Assembly: GCF_019423325.1 (NCBI RefSeq)
Contig: NZ_JAHZBQ010000001.1
Span: 620,001 to 684,000, forward strand
DNA: 64,000 nt
From: Campylobacter sp.
Lineage (GTDB): Bacteria > Campylobacterota > Campylobacteria > Campylobacterales > Campylobacteraceae
Direction: 5' to 3'
This document shows, in pieces, positions 1 through 9,249 of this stretch (positions within the stretch are counted from its first letter, which is position 1; each line of letters opens with the position of its first letter). A model generated the notes under the pieces. The model was not told the DNA's origin, did not search any database, and was given only the letters and a program-made list of their open reading frames with translations. The position numbers were made by a program, and so were the translations under genes.

Positions 1-59
1 AATTCTAAAGCTCGCAAGGTAAAATTTTTAGGTTCTGTTATGCTAGTATGAAAAACAAA

Positions 60-90
60 TTTCAGAATTTTTCAAAATAAAATTCTGAAA
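60..90. repeat. 12-bp perfect inverted repeat downstream of xerH
   Basis: Positions 60-71 and 79-90 are perfect reverse complements (TTTCAGAATTTT / AAAATTCTGAAA) around a 7-base centre. The site lies about 100 bp past the xerH stop. Its GC content is too low for a strong rho-independent terminator. It could be a weak terminator, a protein-binding palindrome or part of the RAATTY-rich spacer pattern. A recombination (dif-type) role is only a thought prompted by the neighbouring recombinase. Confidence 0.4.
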
Positions 91-192
91 TTCTTGTAAA
101 ATATTCCATAAAAACGATTTTAAAGCCGTCTCAAAACGAAATTCAAAAAATCTCGCTCAAGCAAGCCTCTCGCTACCTCAAATTTTAAAATT

Positions 193-1254
193 TCACTCCT
201 CGAATTCCTCCGCGACCTTTGCCGCAAGGCGTAGTTTGTCGCTGTCGAAGTGGGTGTAGATGCGCGAAGTGTTTAGGCTCGCGTGACCGAGGGCTTCTTG
301 GACGAGCACGAGGTCTTTTTGCTTTTTGTAAAGCATCGTCGCGAAAGTGTGGCGCAGCATGTGAGCGCCGTTTTTTTCCTTGCGGATGCCCGCGCTCATT
401 AAAATTTTCTCCACGATGCCGCTGACGTAGGCTTGGGTAAGCGGCGCGCCGTTTTTGGTGACGAAAAGATAGCCCTCTTTGTTTGCAAAGTTCGTCTCCA
501 GCGCATTTAGATGCTCCTCAATTAGGTGGCGCTTGATCATTACGATGCGGTATTTATTGCCCTTGCCGCGGATTCGGATTACGAAAAGATCGCCCTCGGG
601 CGCGATATCTTTGCGCTTGAGATTTATCGCTTCGCCCACGCGGATACCCGTATAGACGATTATTTTTACGATTAGGCGGTTGCGATGAGCAAAGGAGGGA
701 AACTCGCTTAAATTTATCGCGTCCAAAAACCGCTTCAGCTCCTCCTCGCTCATAAACTCCGGAAGCTTCGTGCCGCGGCTGCCGCTAATACCGCCCCAGT
801 GCTTAAGCTCGATGCCGAAGTTATGTGAGGTGCCGTCCTGCTCGTTTTGGCGGTCGATGAAGCCGAAAAAATTTATCAGCGCGATTCGGTAATTTTTTTT
901 GCTCGCATCGCTCAGTCCACCCGTAATGGAAGCTAAAATTTCGCTCAAAAGCTCCTCGTCGATATTTTTCATGCTCTCAAGACCGTACTGCATGATCGCT
1001 TCGTAAAATTTTTTAAGCGGGTTAAAATAGGTATTGATGCCGGTAAGTCCCGCATTTCGCGCATCTTTTGCGAGCCGCTCGAGTTCGCCGATACTTGCTA
1101 CCTCGTGATTTAGAGCCAGGCTCGCGCGGCGAAACAGCGCGTCGTTTTTCAGTTCCTTATTCGATAGCGCGCTTAGCTTGTAGCGCACGAATTTTACGAG
1201 CCAAAACAGCAGCGATTTTTCAAAGCTATCCTTATAATCGAGCGGGAATTTCAT
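193..1254 (-). CDS. xerH: Tyrosine recombinase XerH (chromosome dimer resolution)
   Basis: 353-aa site-specific tyrosine recombinase. The N-terminal half is the SAM-like core-binding domain. The catalytic domain begins near residue 165 and carries the expected residues: Arg205 in TGIRVGEA, a Lys at about 231 in RGKGNK, His298-x-x-Arg301 in HMLRH, His324 in LGHAS and the nucleophile Tyr333 in RIYTHF. Epsilonproteobacteria use one such enzyme, XerH, at a single difH site, instead of the XerC/XerD pair. The start overlaps the stop of the AsmA-like gene by 4 bases (ATGA), so the two are probably co-transcribed. No phage or integron genes lie nearby, which favours the housekeeping role over an integrase. 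The difH site itself was not identified with confidence. Confidence 0.85.
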   Translation of the reverse strand: MKFPLDYKDSFEKSLLFWLVKFVRYKLSALSNKELKNDALFRRASLALNHEVASIGELERLAKDARNAGLTGINTYFNPLKKFYEAIMQYGLESMKNIDEELLSEILASITGGLSDASKKNYRIALINFFGFIDRQNEQDGTSHNFGIELKHWGGISGSRGTKLPEFMSEEELKRFLDAINLSEFPSFAHRNRLIVKIIVYTGIRVGEAINLKRKDIAPEGDLFVIRIRGKGNKYRIVMIKRHLIEEHLNALETNFANKEGYLFVTKNGAPLTQAYVSGIVEKILMSAGIRKEKNGAHMLRHTFATMLYKKQKDLVLVQEALGHASLNTSRIYTHFDSDKLRLAAKVAEEFEE

Positions 1255-3842
1255 TTGCTCTCCTCGCTGTCGCCGAAGATCACGAAAGGCAGCATCAGCG
1301 TGTTTTTGATGAGATTATACGGCGTTTTTAGCACGTCGGTCGCAACGCCGGTCGAATAGGTGGGCTTTTTCGTCGTGCCGCGAATCTCGATGATCGTGGA
1401 GATCGTGTTGTTTTCGCCCAAGATGATATGATTTAGCAGCGGGATTTTTGAGATTATCGAGCTTGCGTCTTTGAGGTATTTAAGCTCCAGATCGATATTC
1501 AGCGCGCCGCTTTTCATATCCACTTCGCCGTTGCCGGCGATGTCGGCGCTACTGCCGGTAAAGCTCATCGCGTTTATGTAAATTTTATCGCCGCTGCGGC
1601 GAAAGTAAATTTTGCCCTTCTGCACGCTAAAGCCGCGATCGTTGAAATCGGGCGTCTTAAAAGTAAGTAGCGACGGCACGGAGTTTATAAAGCTAAGCAG
1701 CCTTTGATAGATGATGTAGTCCTTCAGATAGGTGTTTTGCACGTTGATCTCGCCGCGGTAGTTGCGCGGATCGATGCCGCTTGCTTTTAGCGTAAAGACC
1801 CCTCCGTCGAAGCTCTGCGAGCCCAGAAATTGATTAAGCGCCTCGCCGCTGATGTTTTGCGCAAAAATTTGAAGCAAGCTCTTTTTAAAGATCAACTTCA
1901 CGTCGCCGCGCTTAAAATTTGCGTTTAAATTCATATTTTTACCGTCCAGCACGCCGTTAAAGTGCGTAAATTTAAGCGTCTTATTAAGATCGGATAGCAC
2001 GATCGCAGAATTTTGCCCGCTGAAATTTATCGGCGAGCGCTCCTTTGTGCCGCTATTAAACTCGCTGGTTTGCACGCTCGTATTGATCGCGACGTCCACG
2101 TCTTTTAAAGAGACGAAGTTGCCGCCTTTGTTGATTTTGAGAGAAATTTTACCGCTTCCGCTAGAGCCTTCCAGATCGCCGCCGCGCACTCGAAGCGCGA
2201 AAGAGTCGTTTTTATAATGGCTTCCGTCCTTGTTCAGCAGACCGAAATCAAAGATGAGATTGCTGCTGCTGATATCTAAGTTTGTAAAATCGCTGGTTAA
2301 AATTTTAAGATCTCCGCCGCTAATGCCCGCGTTTTTAAGCGTCTTAGAAAAGGGCAAAATTCCGCTAATATCGGGCGAGCTGATCTCGATCCGCTCGCCG
2401 AAGCTCATCTTCGCGCCTAAAAATTGCGAGCTCAGCACTGGCGCTTTGCCGCTAAAATCAAGGCTTATATTATCTCGCGCGTCACCAAATTTTAAAATTT
2501 CTTTGCCGTTCGGGGAGAGATTGAAGCTATGAATAACGCCGTTAAATTTAGCTTTGCGCGTGGCGATATCGATACTGCCGCTTGCAGTGGCGTTAAAAAT
2601 TTCATTTTGCAGATTTGCGTCTTTGATATCGATCTTTTTTTCTGTGATATGCACCCGCGCGGCTTTGGAGTGAAATTTCGCTTTGGAGATCATCAGATCG
2701 GCGTCTTTTAGCGTCACGTTCGCATCCACCTTGGCGCTTTCCTTTTCGACGTCTACGTCTATCAGCACGCGCGCATCGATCCCGCCGCCAAGCGGATATA
2801 CGGGCTCATCTATGCCGTAGCTTTGCAGGATCGCTATAAGGTCCTTGCCCAAACTCTCCTTGGTCCGCAGATCCAGATACACGACCGGCCTCTCTTCAAA
2901 AAGCCCGCCGATACGCACGCCGCTTCCCTCCAGGCTTTTGCCTTTAAATTTAGGCTCGTTCAGCGTGAAGCTTAGATAATCGTTTTTGAGCGTGATGTTT
3001 GCATCTTTCACCGTTACGGCTTCGATTTGCGGTTGAAATTTTATCGTAAGATCCTGCGCGTAAGCCGTGGCGCTAACGTTTTCGGCGATCGGGCGCGGAT
3101 CTTTCAGATCGATTTTGGCGTGCAGATTCTCGATGTAGTAGTTTTGCGCGACCGCCTTGCCGTAGATCCACTCGTTCGCAAGAGGATTTAGCCCCGTAAG
3201 TGCGCCCAGCTCATTCATAAAATTTTTCAGACTCAAGGCCGAGGCGCGGTTTATCTCGATATTTAGCTCCGAGCCGATATTGTGCACGTCAAGCTCGCCC
3301 GCGATCTCGTGCGAAGCGAAGGTACCGTTAAAATCATACGTATCGGCTCTGAAATTTGCTCGCGCCGTGCCGTGCAGAGTGAGATTAAAATCATTTAGCT
3401 CAAGCTCGATCGGATCAAAGCTAAGTCCGTTTGAGCCAGGCGTGATCTTTGAGCTTAGCCTAAAAAACCGCGTATCGGCGTAAAAAACGTCGCTTTTGTA
3501 TTTTAGCTTTAGGCTTTCGCCTTTGATCTTTAAATTTTGCACGTCGATCTCTTCGAAAAAGGAGTTAATTAGCGAGATTTTTTTGCTAAATTCTAAAATT
3601 TTTTCGCTTTGCGTGCGCAGATCGGTGGAATTTTGCTCTAAATTTTGTGTATTATTTTGCGTAATTTCAAGATTTTTGATGCGCAGCACGAGGCTTTTAT
3701 TTAGCTTGAGATAAAACCCCTCGAGCTTTGCAAAGCCCACGTCCAGCTGCGAAATCGCAATACCGTGTTTTAGGCCTACCGCACAGATTATAAAAAGTAT
3801 GGTTATGCACAAAAAAAATCTAGCCAAAGTTCTAAACATCAT
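1251..3842 (-). CDS. AsmA/YhdP-like (DUF3971) envelope protein
   Basis: Large protein with one N-terminal membrane anchor (FFLCITILFIICAVG) followed by about 800 residues of beta-rich sequence, then a region of AsmA-C/DUF3971 type near the end (DIAGNGEVDMKSG, LNIDLELKYLK). Such proteins span the periplasm and are linked to lipid transport and outer-membrane permeability. The reading frame opens at 3920, but no ribosome site is seen there. A GAGG at about 3845-3848 precedes two adjacent ATGs at 3842 and 3839, and translation from one of them puts the anchor directly at the N-terminus (about 862 aa). Divergent from mltG. The family call is from overall pattern and the exact subfamily is uncertain. 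Confidence 0.7.
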   Translation of the reverse strand: MMFRTLARFFLCITILFIICAVGLKHGIAISQLDVGFAKLEGFYLKLNKSLVLRIKNLEITQNNTQNLEQNSTDLRTQSEKILEFSKKISLINSFFEEIDVQNLKIKGESLKLKYKSDVFYADTRFFRLSSKITPGSNGLSFDPIELELNDFNLTLHGTARANFRADTYDFNGTFASHEIAGELDVHNIGSELNIEINRASALSLKNFMNELGALTGLNPLANEWIYGKAVAQNYYIENLHAKIDLKDPRPIAENVSATAYAQDLTIKFQPQIEAVTVKDANITLKNDYLSFTLNEPKFKGKSLEGSGVRIGGLFEERPVVYLDLRTKESLGKDLIAILQSYGIDEPVYPLGGGIDARVLIDVDVEKESAKVDANVTLKDADLMISKAKFHSKAARVHITEKKIDIKDANLQNEIFNATASGSIDIATRKAKFNGVIHSFNLSPNGKEILKFGDARDNISLDFSGKAPVLSSQFLGAKMSFGERIEISSPDISGILPFSKTLKNAGISGGDLKILTSDFTNLDISSSNLIFDFGLLNKDGSHYKNDSFALRVRGGDLEGSSGSGKISLKINKGGNFVSLKDVDVAINTSVQTSEFNSGTKERSPINFSGQNSAIVLSDLNKTLKFTHFNGVLDGKNMNLNANFKRGDVKLIFKKSLLQIFAQNISGEALNQFLGSQSFDGGVFTLKASGIDPRNYRGEINVQNTYLKDYIIYQRLLSFINSVPSLLTFKTPDFNDRGFSVQKGKIYFRRSGDKIYINAMSFTGSSADIAGNGEVDMKSGALNIDLELKYLKDASSIISKIPLLNHIILGENNTISTIIEIRGTTKKPTYSTGVATDVLKTPYNLIKNTLMLPFVIFGDSEESK

Positions 3843-3969
3843 CGCCTCATCAAAAAACTCCGCCCCAAAATCAAAGCGGGCGTGCCGAAAAACTGCGCTT
3901 ATAATATGAAATTTATTCAAAATTTTGGCTTATTTGCCTATAATTTCAGCTAAATTTTGAAAGGAATGC

Positions 3970-4920
3970 ATGAAATTCTTTATAAAGCTCATCAAAGCGG
4001 CGTGCATTTGTATCGAGCTTGCGGCTATTTTACTTTTGGCCGTGGGCTTTGATCTGCACGAGCGCGTCGGCAACGCGACAACCGTGCAGATAGGTCAGGG
4101 TAGCTCAACGAAAATTTTATCCGAACTCTCAAAGAGCTATCCAAAATTTACGAAATTTGACGCGAGGCTGCTTTCTTTTTACGGCGGCGCAAAAACCGGC
4201 GAGCTGGAGCTTAGCGGCGAAAATTTGCCCAAATATCAGTTTTTATATGAATTAAGTGTCGCAAAACCCGTGATGAACGAGATCAAGCTGATCCCGGGCG
4301 AGACTACGATCGTGTTTTTAAAACAGCTGGCGAAAGATCGCGGGCTAAGCTTTAGCGAGCTTGAGCGCGAATACAACGCCACAGCGCCGTTTTACGAGGG
4401 CTTTCTGGTGCCTGAAACCTACAAAATTAGCAAAAACGAAAGCGAAAAAAATATCATCGACCACCTCATCTCAAGCGCGCAAAAATTCCACGAAGGATTG
4501 TCGCGCGAGCTTAGCGGCGACTATAACGCCACGGCGTGGAAGCAGGTGCTGATCAAGGCTTCGGTCATTCAAAAAGAGGCCGCAAACGCCGATGAAATGC
4601 CGCTCGTAGCCTCCGTCATCGACAATCGCTTAGCCAAAAATATGCGCCTTCAGATGGACGGCACGCTGAATTACGGCGAGTTTTCGCACGTCAAGATCAC
4701 TCCGCAGCGCATCCGCACCGACACCAGCCACTACAATACCTACCTCAACGACGGACTTCCCAAAGAGCCCGTGTGCGTGGTCTCTCGCGATGCGATACGC
4801 GCCGTTTTCGCGCCTGCAAAGAGCGAGTATCTGTATTTTATGCGAAATAAAAAAACGGGGCTTCACGATTTTGCGCGCACGCAAGCAGAGCACGAGCGCA
4901 ACGTAAAAGCGCAGAGGTAA
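3970..4920 (+). CDS. mltG: Endolytic murein transglycosylase MltG
   Basis: 316-aa YceG-family enzyme that cleaves nascent glycan strands at the inner membrane and so ends peptidoglycan chain growth. An N-terminal membrane segment (about 8-27) is followed by a LysM-like region and the catalytic domain. The motif ASVIQKEA holds the catalytic Glu at about 203, and the family block RLQMDGTLNYG follows near 226-236. Later RTDTSHYNTY and the GLPKEPVC-type turn are also family hallmarks. AAGGA lies 6-10 bases before ATG 3970. The length is slightly short of the usual 330-350 aa. It is divergent from the AsmA-like gene and followed by a hairpin. Confidence 0.93.
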   Translation: MKFFIKLIKAACICIELAAILLLAVGFDLHERVGNATTVQIGQGSSTKILSELSKSYPKFTKFDARLLSFYGGAKTGELELSGENLPKYQFLYELSVAKPVMNEIKLIPGETTIVFLKQLAKDRGLSFSELEREYNATAPFYEGFLVPETYKISKNESEKNIIDHLISSAQKFHEGLSRELSGDYNATAWKQVLIKASVIQKEAANADEMPLVASVIDNRLAKNMRLQMDGTLNYGEFSHVKITPQRIRTDTSHYNTYLNDGLPKEPVCVVSRDAIRAVFAPAKSEYLYFMRNKKTGLHDFARTQAEHERNVKAQR

Positions 4921-4947
4921 AATTTAAGGCCGTTTCGGCTTAAATTT
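4920..4947 (+). terminator. Hairpin after mltG
   Basis: Starting at the last base of the mltG stop, an AAATTTAAG-type arm with one bulged G and CCG pairs with CGGCTTAAATTT across a TTT loop. The tail is TAA-rich and not a clean T run, so termination may be weak or bidirectional. It is placed between mltG and mdh. Confidence 0.5.
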
Positions 4948-5027
4948 TAAAACGAGATTTCGTCTTTAAATTTTAAAATTTAACCCCCGCAGTTATAAAA
5001 ATGCGGGCCGATATTTGGGAGATAACA

Positions 5028-5909
5028 ATGAAAATAGCGATATTCGGCGCCGGAAACATCGGCGCAGTGGTAGCGAACGATCTTATCGTAAGCGATGCTT
5101 TGAGCCAAAAGATAGATAGCATCGTGCTTGTGGATGCTGTAGAGCGGATCGCGCGCGGCAAGGCTTTAGATCTTGCCCATACGGCGGCGGTTTATGAGCG
5201 CGACCTGCGCATAAGCGGCAGCACGGAGCCCGGCGACATAGCGGAGGCAGGCATCGTCGTGATCACGGCGGGGCATGCAAGAAAGGCGGGGCAGAGCAGG
5301 GAGGAACTGTTTGGCAGCAACGCCGCCATCGTCGCACAATGCGCGCGAGATGCCGCAAAATACGCGCCTAGCTCCATTATCGTCGTCGTTACCAATCCGC
5401 TTGATATGATGGTATATGCGGCGCTGCAGGCTAGCGGGTTTGCAAAGGAGCGCGTCATCGGCATGGCGGGCGAGCTAGACGGCGCGCGGCTTAAATTTGA
5501 ACTCGCGCGAGCGAGCGGCAAGGAAATTTCATCGATGAGAAGCGCGATCGTGGGCCCGCATAGCGAAGAGATGATCGCGCTTAAAAATGAGCTGGGATTT
5601 GAAATTTCTGATGAAATTTTTGGTCGCGCGGTGCAAAACACTAAACGCGCCGGCGCGCAGATCGGCGAGCTACTGGGCACGTCGGCGTATTTGGCGCCCG
5701 CTGCGGGGATAGTAAAGATCATAAAATACATCCTTTTTGATACCTGCGGCACGCTCGCCTGCTGCGTCGCGGATAGATCCGGAGTGCCTTTGGGGCGCTT
5801 CGTAAGCGTCGGCAAAATGGGCGCGATAGAGAGAAATTTCGCCTACTCGGGCGAGTTTTACGCGCAGCTTGAACGGATGCGTGAGCGGATAGCGGAGCTA
5901 AAGTTTTAG
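5028..5909 (+). CDS. mdh: Malate dehydrogenase
   Basis: 293-aa NAD-dependent malate/lactate dehydrogenase-family enzyme (malate to oxaloacetate). The nucleotide-binding GAGNIG is at 7-12, with an acidic Asp36 favouring NAD. Substrate-binding arginines are expected at Arg85 (GHARKAG), Arg91 (SREEL) and Arg154 (ELDGAR). Asn123 is in VTNPLD and the catalytic His178 is in GPHSEEM. The loop GHARKAGQSREEL and the GPHSEEM motif differ from the textbook AxPRKPG and GGHG forms. Divergent epsilonproteobacterial Mdh sequences show similar changes. The start at 5028 is chosen over 5001 because GGGAG lies just upstream and the Rossmann fold then begins at residue 1. A role in the TCA cycle together with the downstream oor genes is likely. 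Confidence 0.88.
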   Translation: MKIAIFGAGNIGAVVANDLIVSDALSQKIDSIVLVDAVERIARGKALDLAHTAAVYERDLRISGSTEPGDIAEAGIVVITAGHARKAGQSREELFGSNAAIVAQCARDAAKYAPSSIIVVVTNPLDMMVYAALQASGFAKERVIGMAGELDGARLKFELARASGKEISSMRSAIVGPHSEEMIALKNELGFEISDEIFGRAVQNTKRAGAQIGELLGTSAYLAPAAGIVKIIKYILFDTCGTLACCVADRSGVPLGRFVSVGKMGAIERNFAYSGEFYAQLERMRERIAELKF

Positions 5910-6302
5910 TGGATATAGAGCGAATTCGACGCGATGCGGAATTTACAGAGCTAAAATTTTAAAGCGCAGAATTCTTGCGATAGAATTTGCAGCATCAAAT
6001 TTCACTTTGGTAAGAAATTTAAGCTCGCGGAATTGTGTAGCGTAAAATTTCATTCGCTGCGGAATTTTAAAATTTGCGCAATTTCGCCTGCTGTGAAATT
6101 TCGTAGATTAAAATTTTACTTTGGCGCAGAATTTTGCGTGACGTAAAATTTTTAAAAGCCACAAAATTTTAAAATTTAAACTCTGCAAAATTTAAAAACG
6201 AGAGGACTTTAATGCGATCAAAGCAGGCTTGCGCCGCAAAATTTCAAATTTTAAATCGCGAGGCGGTATTTAGTGCGGATTTTGATAAATTAAGGAGAAA
6301 AT
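5910..6302. other. Spacer between mdh and oorD, RAATTY-rich
   Basis: 393 bp with no convincing gene. AAATTT/GAATTT-type hexamers recur every 20-40 bp, often as AAAATTTTA or TTTTAAAATTT, separated by GC-richer stretches. The oor promoter must lie here or upstream, but I see no clear -35/-10 pair. AAGGAG at about 6292-6297 is the oorD ribosome site. Confidence 0.6.
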
Positions 6303-6614
6303 ATGAGCGAAAACGAGAGCCAGCGCGCCGTTTGGACGGATGAGAGCCGCTGTAAGGCGTGCAATATCTGCGTAAGCGTCTGTCCTAGCGGCGCGATCGC
6401 GATGAGACAGGACGAGGGCGCCGTGCAGGGCATGATGATCGACGTGGTGGATGAGGGCGCCTGTATCGGCTGTAGGGAGTGCGAGTTGCACTGCCCTGAT
6501 TTTGCGATTTTCGTTGCGCCCAAAGGCTTTAAATTCGCTCGTCTAAGCTCGCAGGCTAGAGAGATGGCAGAAAAGATCAAAAACAATAATTTTATGAAAC
6601 CCAAGGACGCATAA
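6303..6614 (+). CDS. oorD: 2-oxoglutarate:acceptor oxidoreductase, delta (ferredoxin) subunit
   Basis: 103-aa ferredoxin-like subunit with two [4Fe-4S] motifs: Cys17, 20, 23, 27 (CKACNICVSVCP) and Cys54, 57, 60, 64 (CIGCRECELHCP). It passes electrons from the oxidative decarboxylation of 2-oxoglutarate to an external acceptor, probably flavodoxin or ferredoxin in this group. First gene of a tight four-gene operon; its stop overlaps the oorA start by one base (TAATG). A strong AAGGAG precedes ATG 6303. Order D-A-B-C matches Campylobacter and Helicobacter. Confidence 0.95.
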   Translation: MSENESQRAVWTDESRCKACNICVSVCPSGAIAMRQDEGAVQGMMIDVVDEGACIGCRECELHCPDFAIFVAPKGFKFARLSSQAREMAEKIKNNNFMKPKDA

Positions 6615-7735
6615 TGAGAGAGGTAATTTCCACAGGCAACGCCTTAATTGCGCGTGCGGCGATTGATTGCGGCTGTAATTTTTTTGGCGGCTACCCGATC
6701 ACGCCGAGCAGCGAGATCGCGCACGAGATGAGTCGCTTGCTACCTAAAGTCGGAGGTAAATTTATCCAGATGGAGGATGAAATTTCGGGCATTTCTGTAG
6801 CTTTAGGCGCGTCTATGAGCGGTGCAAAGGCGATGACGGCAAGCTCCGGTCCTGGAATTTCGCTAAAATCAGAGCAGATTGGACTTGGCTTCATCGCTGA
6901 AATTCCGCTTTTAATCGTAAATGTTATGCGCGGAGGTCCTAGCACCGGGCTTCCTACGCGAGTGGCACAGGGCGATATTTTGCAAGCTCGCAACCCCACT
7001 CACGGCGATTTTCAAAGCATCGTGCTGTGTCCGGGCTCGCTAAAGGAGGCTTACACGCAAACCGTGCGTGCCTTCAATATAGCCGAGCGGTTTATGACGC
7101 CGGTATTTTTGCTACTTGATGAGACGCTTGGGCATATGCAAGCAAAGGCGGTGCTCCCTGAAATTTCGGATCTAAAAATCGAGCGCAGGGCGGAATTTAA
7201 AGGTAGTCCGAAAGATTATGAGCCTTACGATGCTGCGCCCGATAAGGCTGCGGTGCTAAATCCCTTTTTTAGAGGATATCACTATCACATAACGGGGCTG
7301 CATCACGGTGCGAAGGGCTTTCCGACTGAAAACGAGCAGATCGTGGATCGCTCTATAAAAAGGCTTTTTAATAAAATTTCGGCGCATGAAGATGAGATCG
7401 TGCAATACGAGGAATTTATGCTAGATGACGCTGATGCTTGCATCATCGCCTACGGCAGCGTTAGTCTAGCCGCAAAAGACGCGATTTTAAAGCTACGTGG
7501 GCAAGGCGTGCGTGTGGGACTTTTTCGCCCGATCACGCTGTGGCCAAGCCCAGCGCGCAAGCTAAGGGAGCTAGGGGAGAGATTTAATAAAATTTTGATC
7601 GCCGAGCTAAATTTAGGGCAGTATCTGCTAGAGGTGCAGCGCGCTTGTTTGAGAGATGATTTTAAGACGCTTCTTAAGGCAAACGGCAGACCGATCAGCC
7701 CTAGCGAGATTATCGAGAAAGTAAAGGAGCTTTAA
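6614..7735 (+). CDS. oorA: 2-oxoglutarate:acceptor oxidoreductase, alpha subunit
   Basis: 373-aa alpha subunit carrying the pyrimidine-binding part of the thiamine diphosphate site and the substrate domain. GGYPITPSSE lies at about 25-34, and the QMEDE block at about 52-56 fits the conserved acidic residue of this family. A C-terminal transketolase-C-like region (YGSVSLAAKDAI, GLFRPITLWP) is also typical. With OorB it forms the catalytic core that makes succinyl-CoA and reduced acceptor, replacing the NAD-linked dehydrogenase in epsilonproteobacteria. No spacing to oorB. Confidence 0.95.
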   Translation: MREVISTGNALIARAAIDCGCNFFGGYPITPSSEIAHEMSRLLPKVGGKFIQMEDEISGISVALGASMSGAKAMTASSGPGISLKSEQIGLGFIAEIPLLIVNVMRGGPSTGLPTRVAQGDILQARNPTHGDFQSIVLCPGSLKEAYTQTVRAFNIAERFMTPVFLLLDETLGHMQAKAVLPEISDLKIERRAEFKGSPKDYEPYDAAPDKAAVLNPFFRGYHYHITGLHHGAKGFPTENEQIVDRSIKRLFNKISAHEDEIVQYEEFMLDDADACIIAYGSVSLAAKDAILKLRGQGVRVGLFRPITLWPSPARKLRELGERFNKILIAELNLGQYLLEVQRACLRDDFKTLLKANGRPISPSEIIEKVKEL

Positions 7736-8581
7736 ATGGCGTTTGATTACGATAAATATCTAAGAACGGACAAGATGCCTACGCTTTGGTGCTGGGGCTG
7801 CGGCGACGGAGTGATCTTAAAAGCGATCATCCGCGCAATTGACCGCGTAGGCTGGAGCATGGACGATGTGTGCGTGGTAAGCGGTATCGGCTGTAGCGGT
7901 AGGATGTCTAGTTACATAGACTGCAATACCGTCCATACGACGCACGGGCGTGCGATAGCTTATGCTACGGGTATCAAGCTCGCAAATCCAGGCAAACACG
8001 TAATCGTAGTTACTGGCGATGGCGACGGGCTTGCGATAGGGGGCAATCACACGATCCATGGATGCCGCCGCAATATCGATCTAAATCATATTTTAGTAAA
8101 CAATTTCATCTACGGGCTTACGAACTCGCAGACGAGCCCTACGACGCCGCGCGGATTTTGGACGGTTACGGCACAATACGGCAATGTCGATCCCAGCTTT
8201 GATGCGGCAAAACTTGCGATTGCCGCTGGAGCAACTTTTGTCGGACGCGAGAGCGTGACAAATCCCGAAAAAATCGAGCGACTTCTAGCCAAGGGCTTTG
8301 AGCACGAGGGTTATAGTTTTTTTGATATTTTTAGCAACTGCCACGTAAATTTGGGTCGTAAAAATAAAATGAGCGAGGCGGTGCAAATGCTAAAGTGGCT
8401 TGATTCGCGAACGATTTCTAAAGCAAAATTTGACGCTCTTAGCGAGGATGAGCGAGCGGGGCTATTTCCGATTGGGGTTTTGCACGAAGATAATGAGCAC
8501 ACCGAATACACAAAGGCGTATCAAAAGGTGATAGACGCGGCACAAAGCGGCGAAGCGATAAATTTTGAAGGACTAAGATGA
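7736..8581 (+). CDS. oorB: 2-oxoglutarate:acceptor oxidoreductase, beta subunit
   Basis: 281-aa thiamine diphosphate-binding subunit. CWGCGDG at about 19-25 and the ThDP/Mg motif GDGDGLAIGGNH (94-105) followed by NNFIYGLT (about 122-129) are classic for the beta subunits of 2-oxoacid:acceptor oxidoreductases. It starts directly after the oorA stop, and its own stop overlaps oorC by 4 bases (ATGA), so translation is probably coupled along the operon. Confidence 0.95.
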   Translation: MAFDYDKYLRTDKMPTLWCWGCGDGVILKAIIRAIDRVGWSMDDVCVVSGIGCSGRMSSYIDCNTVHTTHGRAIAYATGIKLANPGKHVIVVTGDGDGLAIGGNHTIHGCRRNIDLNHILVNNFIYGLTNSQTSPTTPRGFWTVTAQYGNVDPSFDAAKLAIAAGATFVGRESVTNPEKIERLLAKGFEHEGYSFFDIFSNCHVNLGRKNKMSEAVQMLKWLDSRTISKAKFDALSEDERAGLFPIGVLHEDNEHTEYTKAYQKVIDAAQSGEAINFEGLR

Positions 8582-9132
8582 ATCAATTAAGATTTGTGGG
8601 AGTGGGCGGTCAAGGCGTGATTTTAGCAGGCGAAATTCTAGCTGCGGCAAAGATCGCGCACGGCGGCTATGGAATCAAGGCATCTACGTATACCTCTCAG
8701 GTACGCGGCGGACCTACGAAAGTGGATATTATCTTAAGCGATGAAGAAATTCTATATCCTTACGCGAGCGATGGCGAGATCGATTTCATGCTCGCAACGG
8801 CGCAGAGTAGCTACGATGCTTTCAAAAATGGCGTGAAAAAAGACGGCGTGATCGTAATCGAGCCGAATTTAGTAGCACCGAGCGATGAGGATAGGGCAAG
8901 CTTTAAAATTTATGAAATTCCAATCATTACTATCGCAAAATACGAAGTTGGAAATGTCATCACTCAAAGTGTCGTGGCTCTAGCGATCGCAGTAGAGCTT
9001 AGTCGCTGTATGGACTCAGGGCTAGTAAAAGAGCAAATGCTCCGCTCTGTGCCTGAAAAAACCCGTGCGCTAAATGAAAAGGCGTATGATTTGGGGATGA
9101 AATACGCGAGAGAGGTTTTGGAGACGGAGTAA
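8578..9132 (+). CDS. oorC: 2-oxoglutarate:acceptor oxidoreductase, gamma subunit
   Basis: 184-aa gamma-type subunit of the POR/KOR family, which contributes to CoA binding and complex assembly. Recognised by GVGGQGVILAGEILA near the N-terminus and YTSQVRGGPTKVDI around residues 38-52. Last gene of the oor operon. About 120 bp separate it from the convergent Sel1-like gene. Confidence 0.94.
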   Translation: MNQLRFVGVGGQGVILAGEILAAAKIAHGGYGIKASTYTSQVRGGPTKVDIILSDEEILYPYASDGEIDFMLATAQSSYDAFKNGVKKDGVIVIEPNLVAPSDEDRASFKIYEIPIITIAKYEVGNVITQSVVALAIAVELSRCMDSGLVKEQMLRSVPEKTRALNEKAYDLGMKYAREVLETE

Positions 9133-9249
9133 AATTTTATGGCAGCGAAACGATAGAAGCGGGCGGTAATATTCTAGCGGCTTTATTCTTGCTTTTTTTT
9201 GCGAAGTGCATCAGCTATAAGGATGAAATTTATCGCGTTGTTAAAATTT

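Noticed and set aside
193..1254. xerH as a phage or integron integrase marking a mobile element
   Set aside because: No other mobile-element gene nearby. Sequence and context (AsmA-like, mltG, mdh) fit the chromosomal XerH of epsilonproteobacteria.
5192..5815. 207-codon minus-strand frame opposite mdh
   Set aside because: Shadow of mdh codons; Ser/Pro-rich with no ribosome site.
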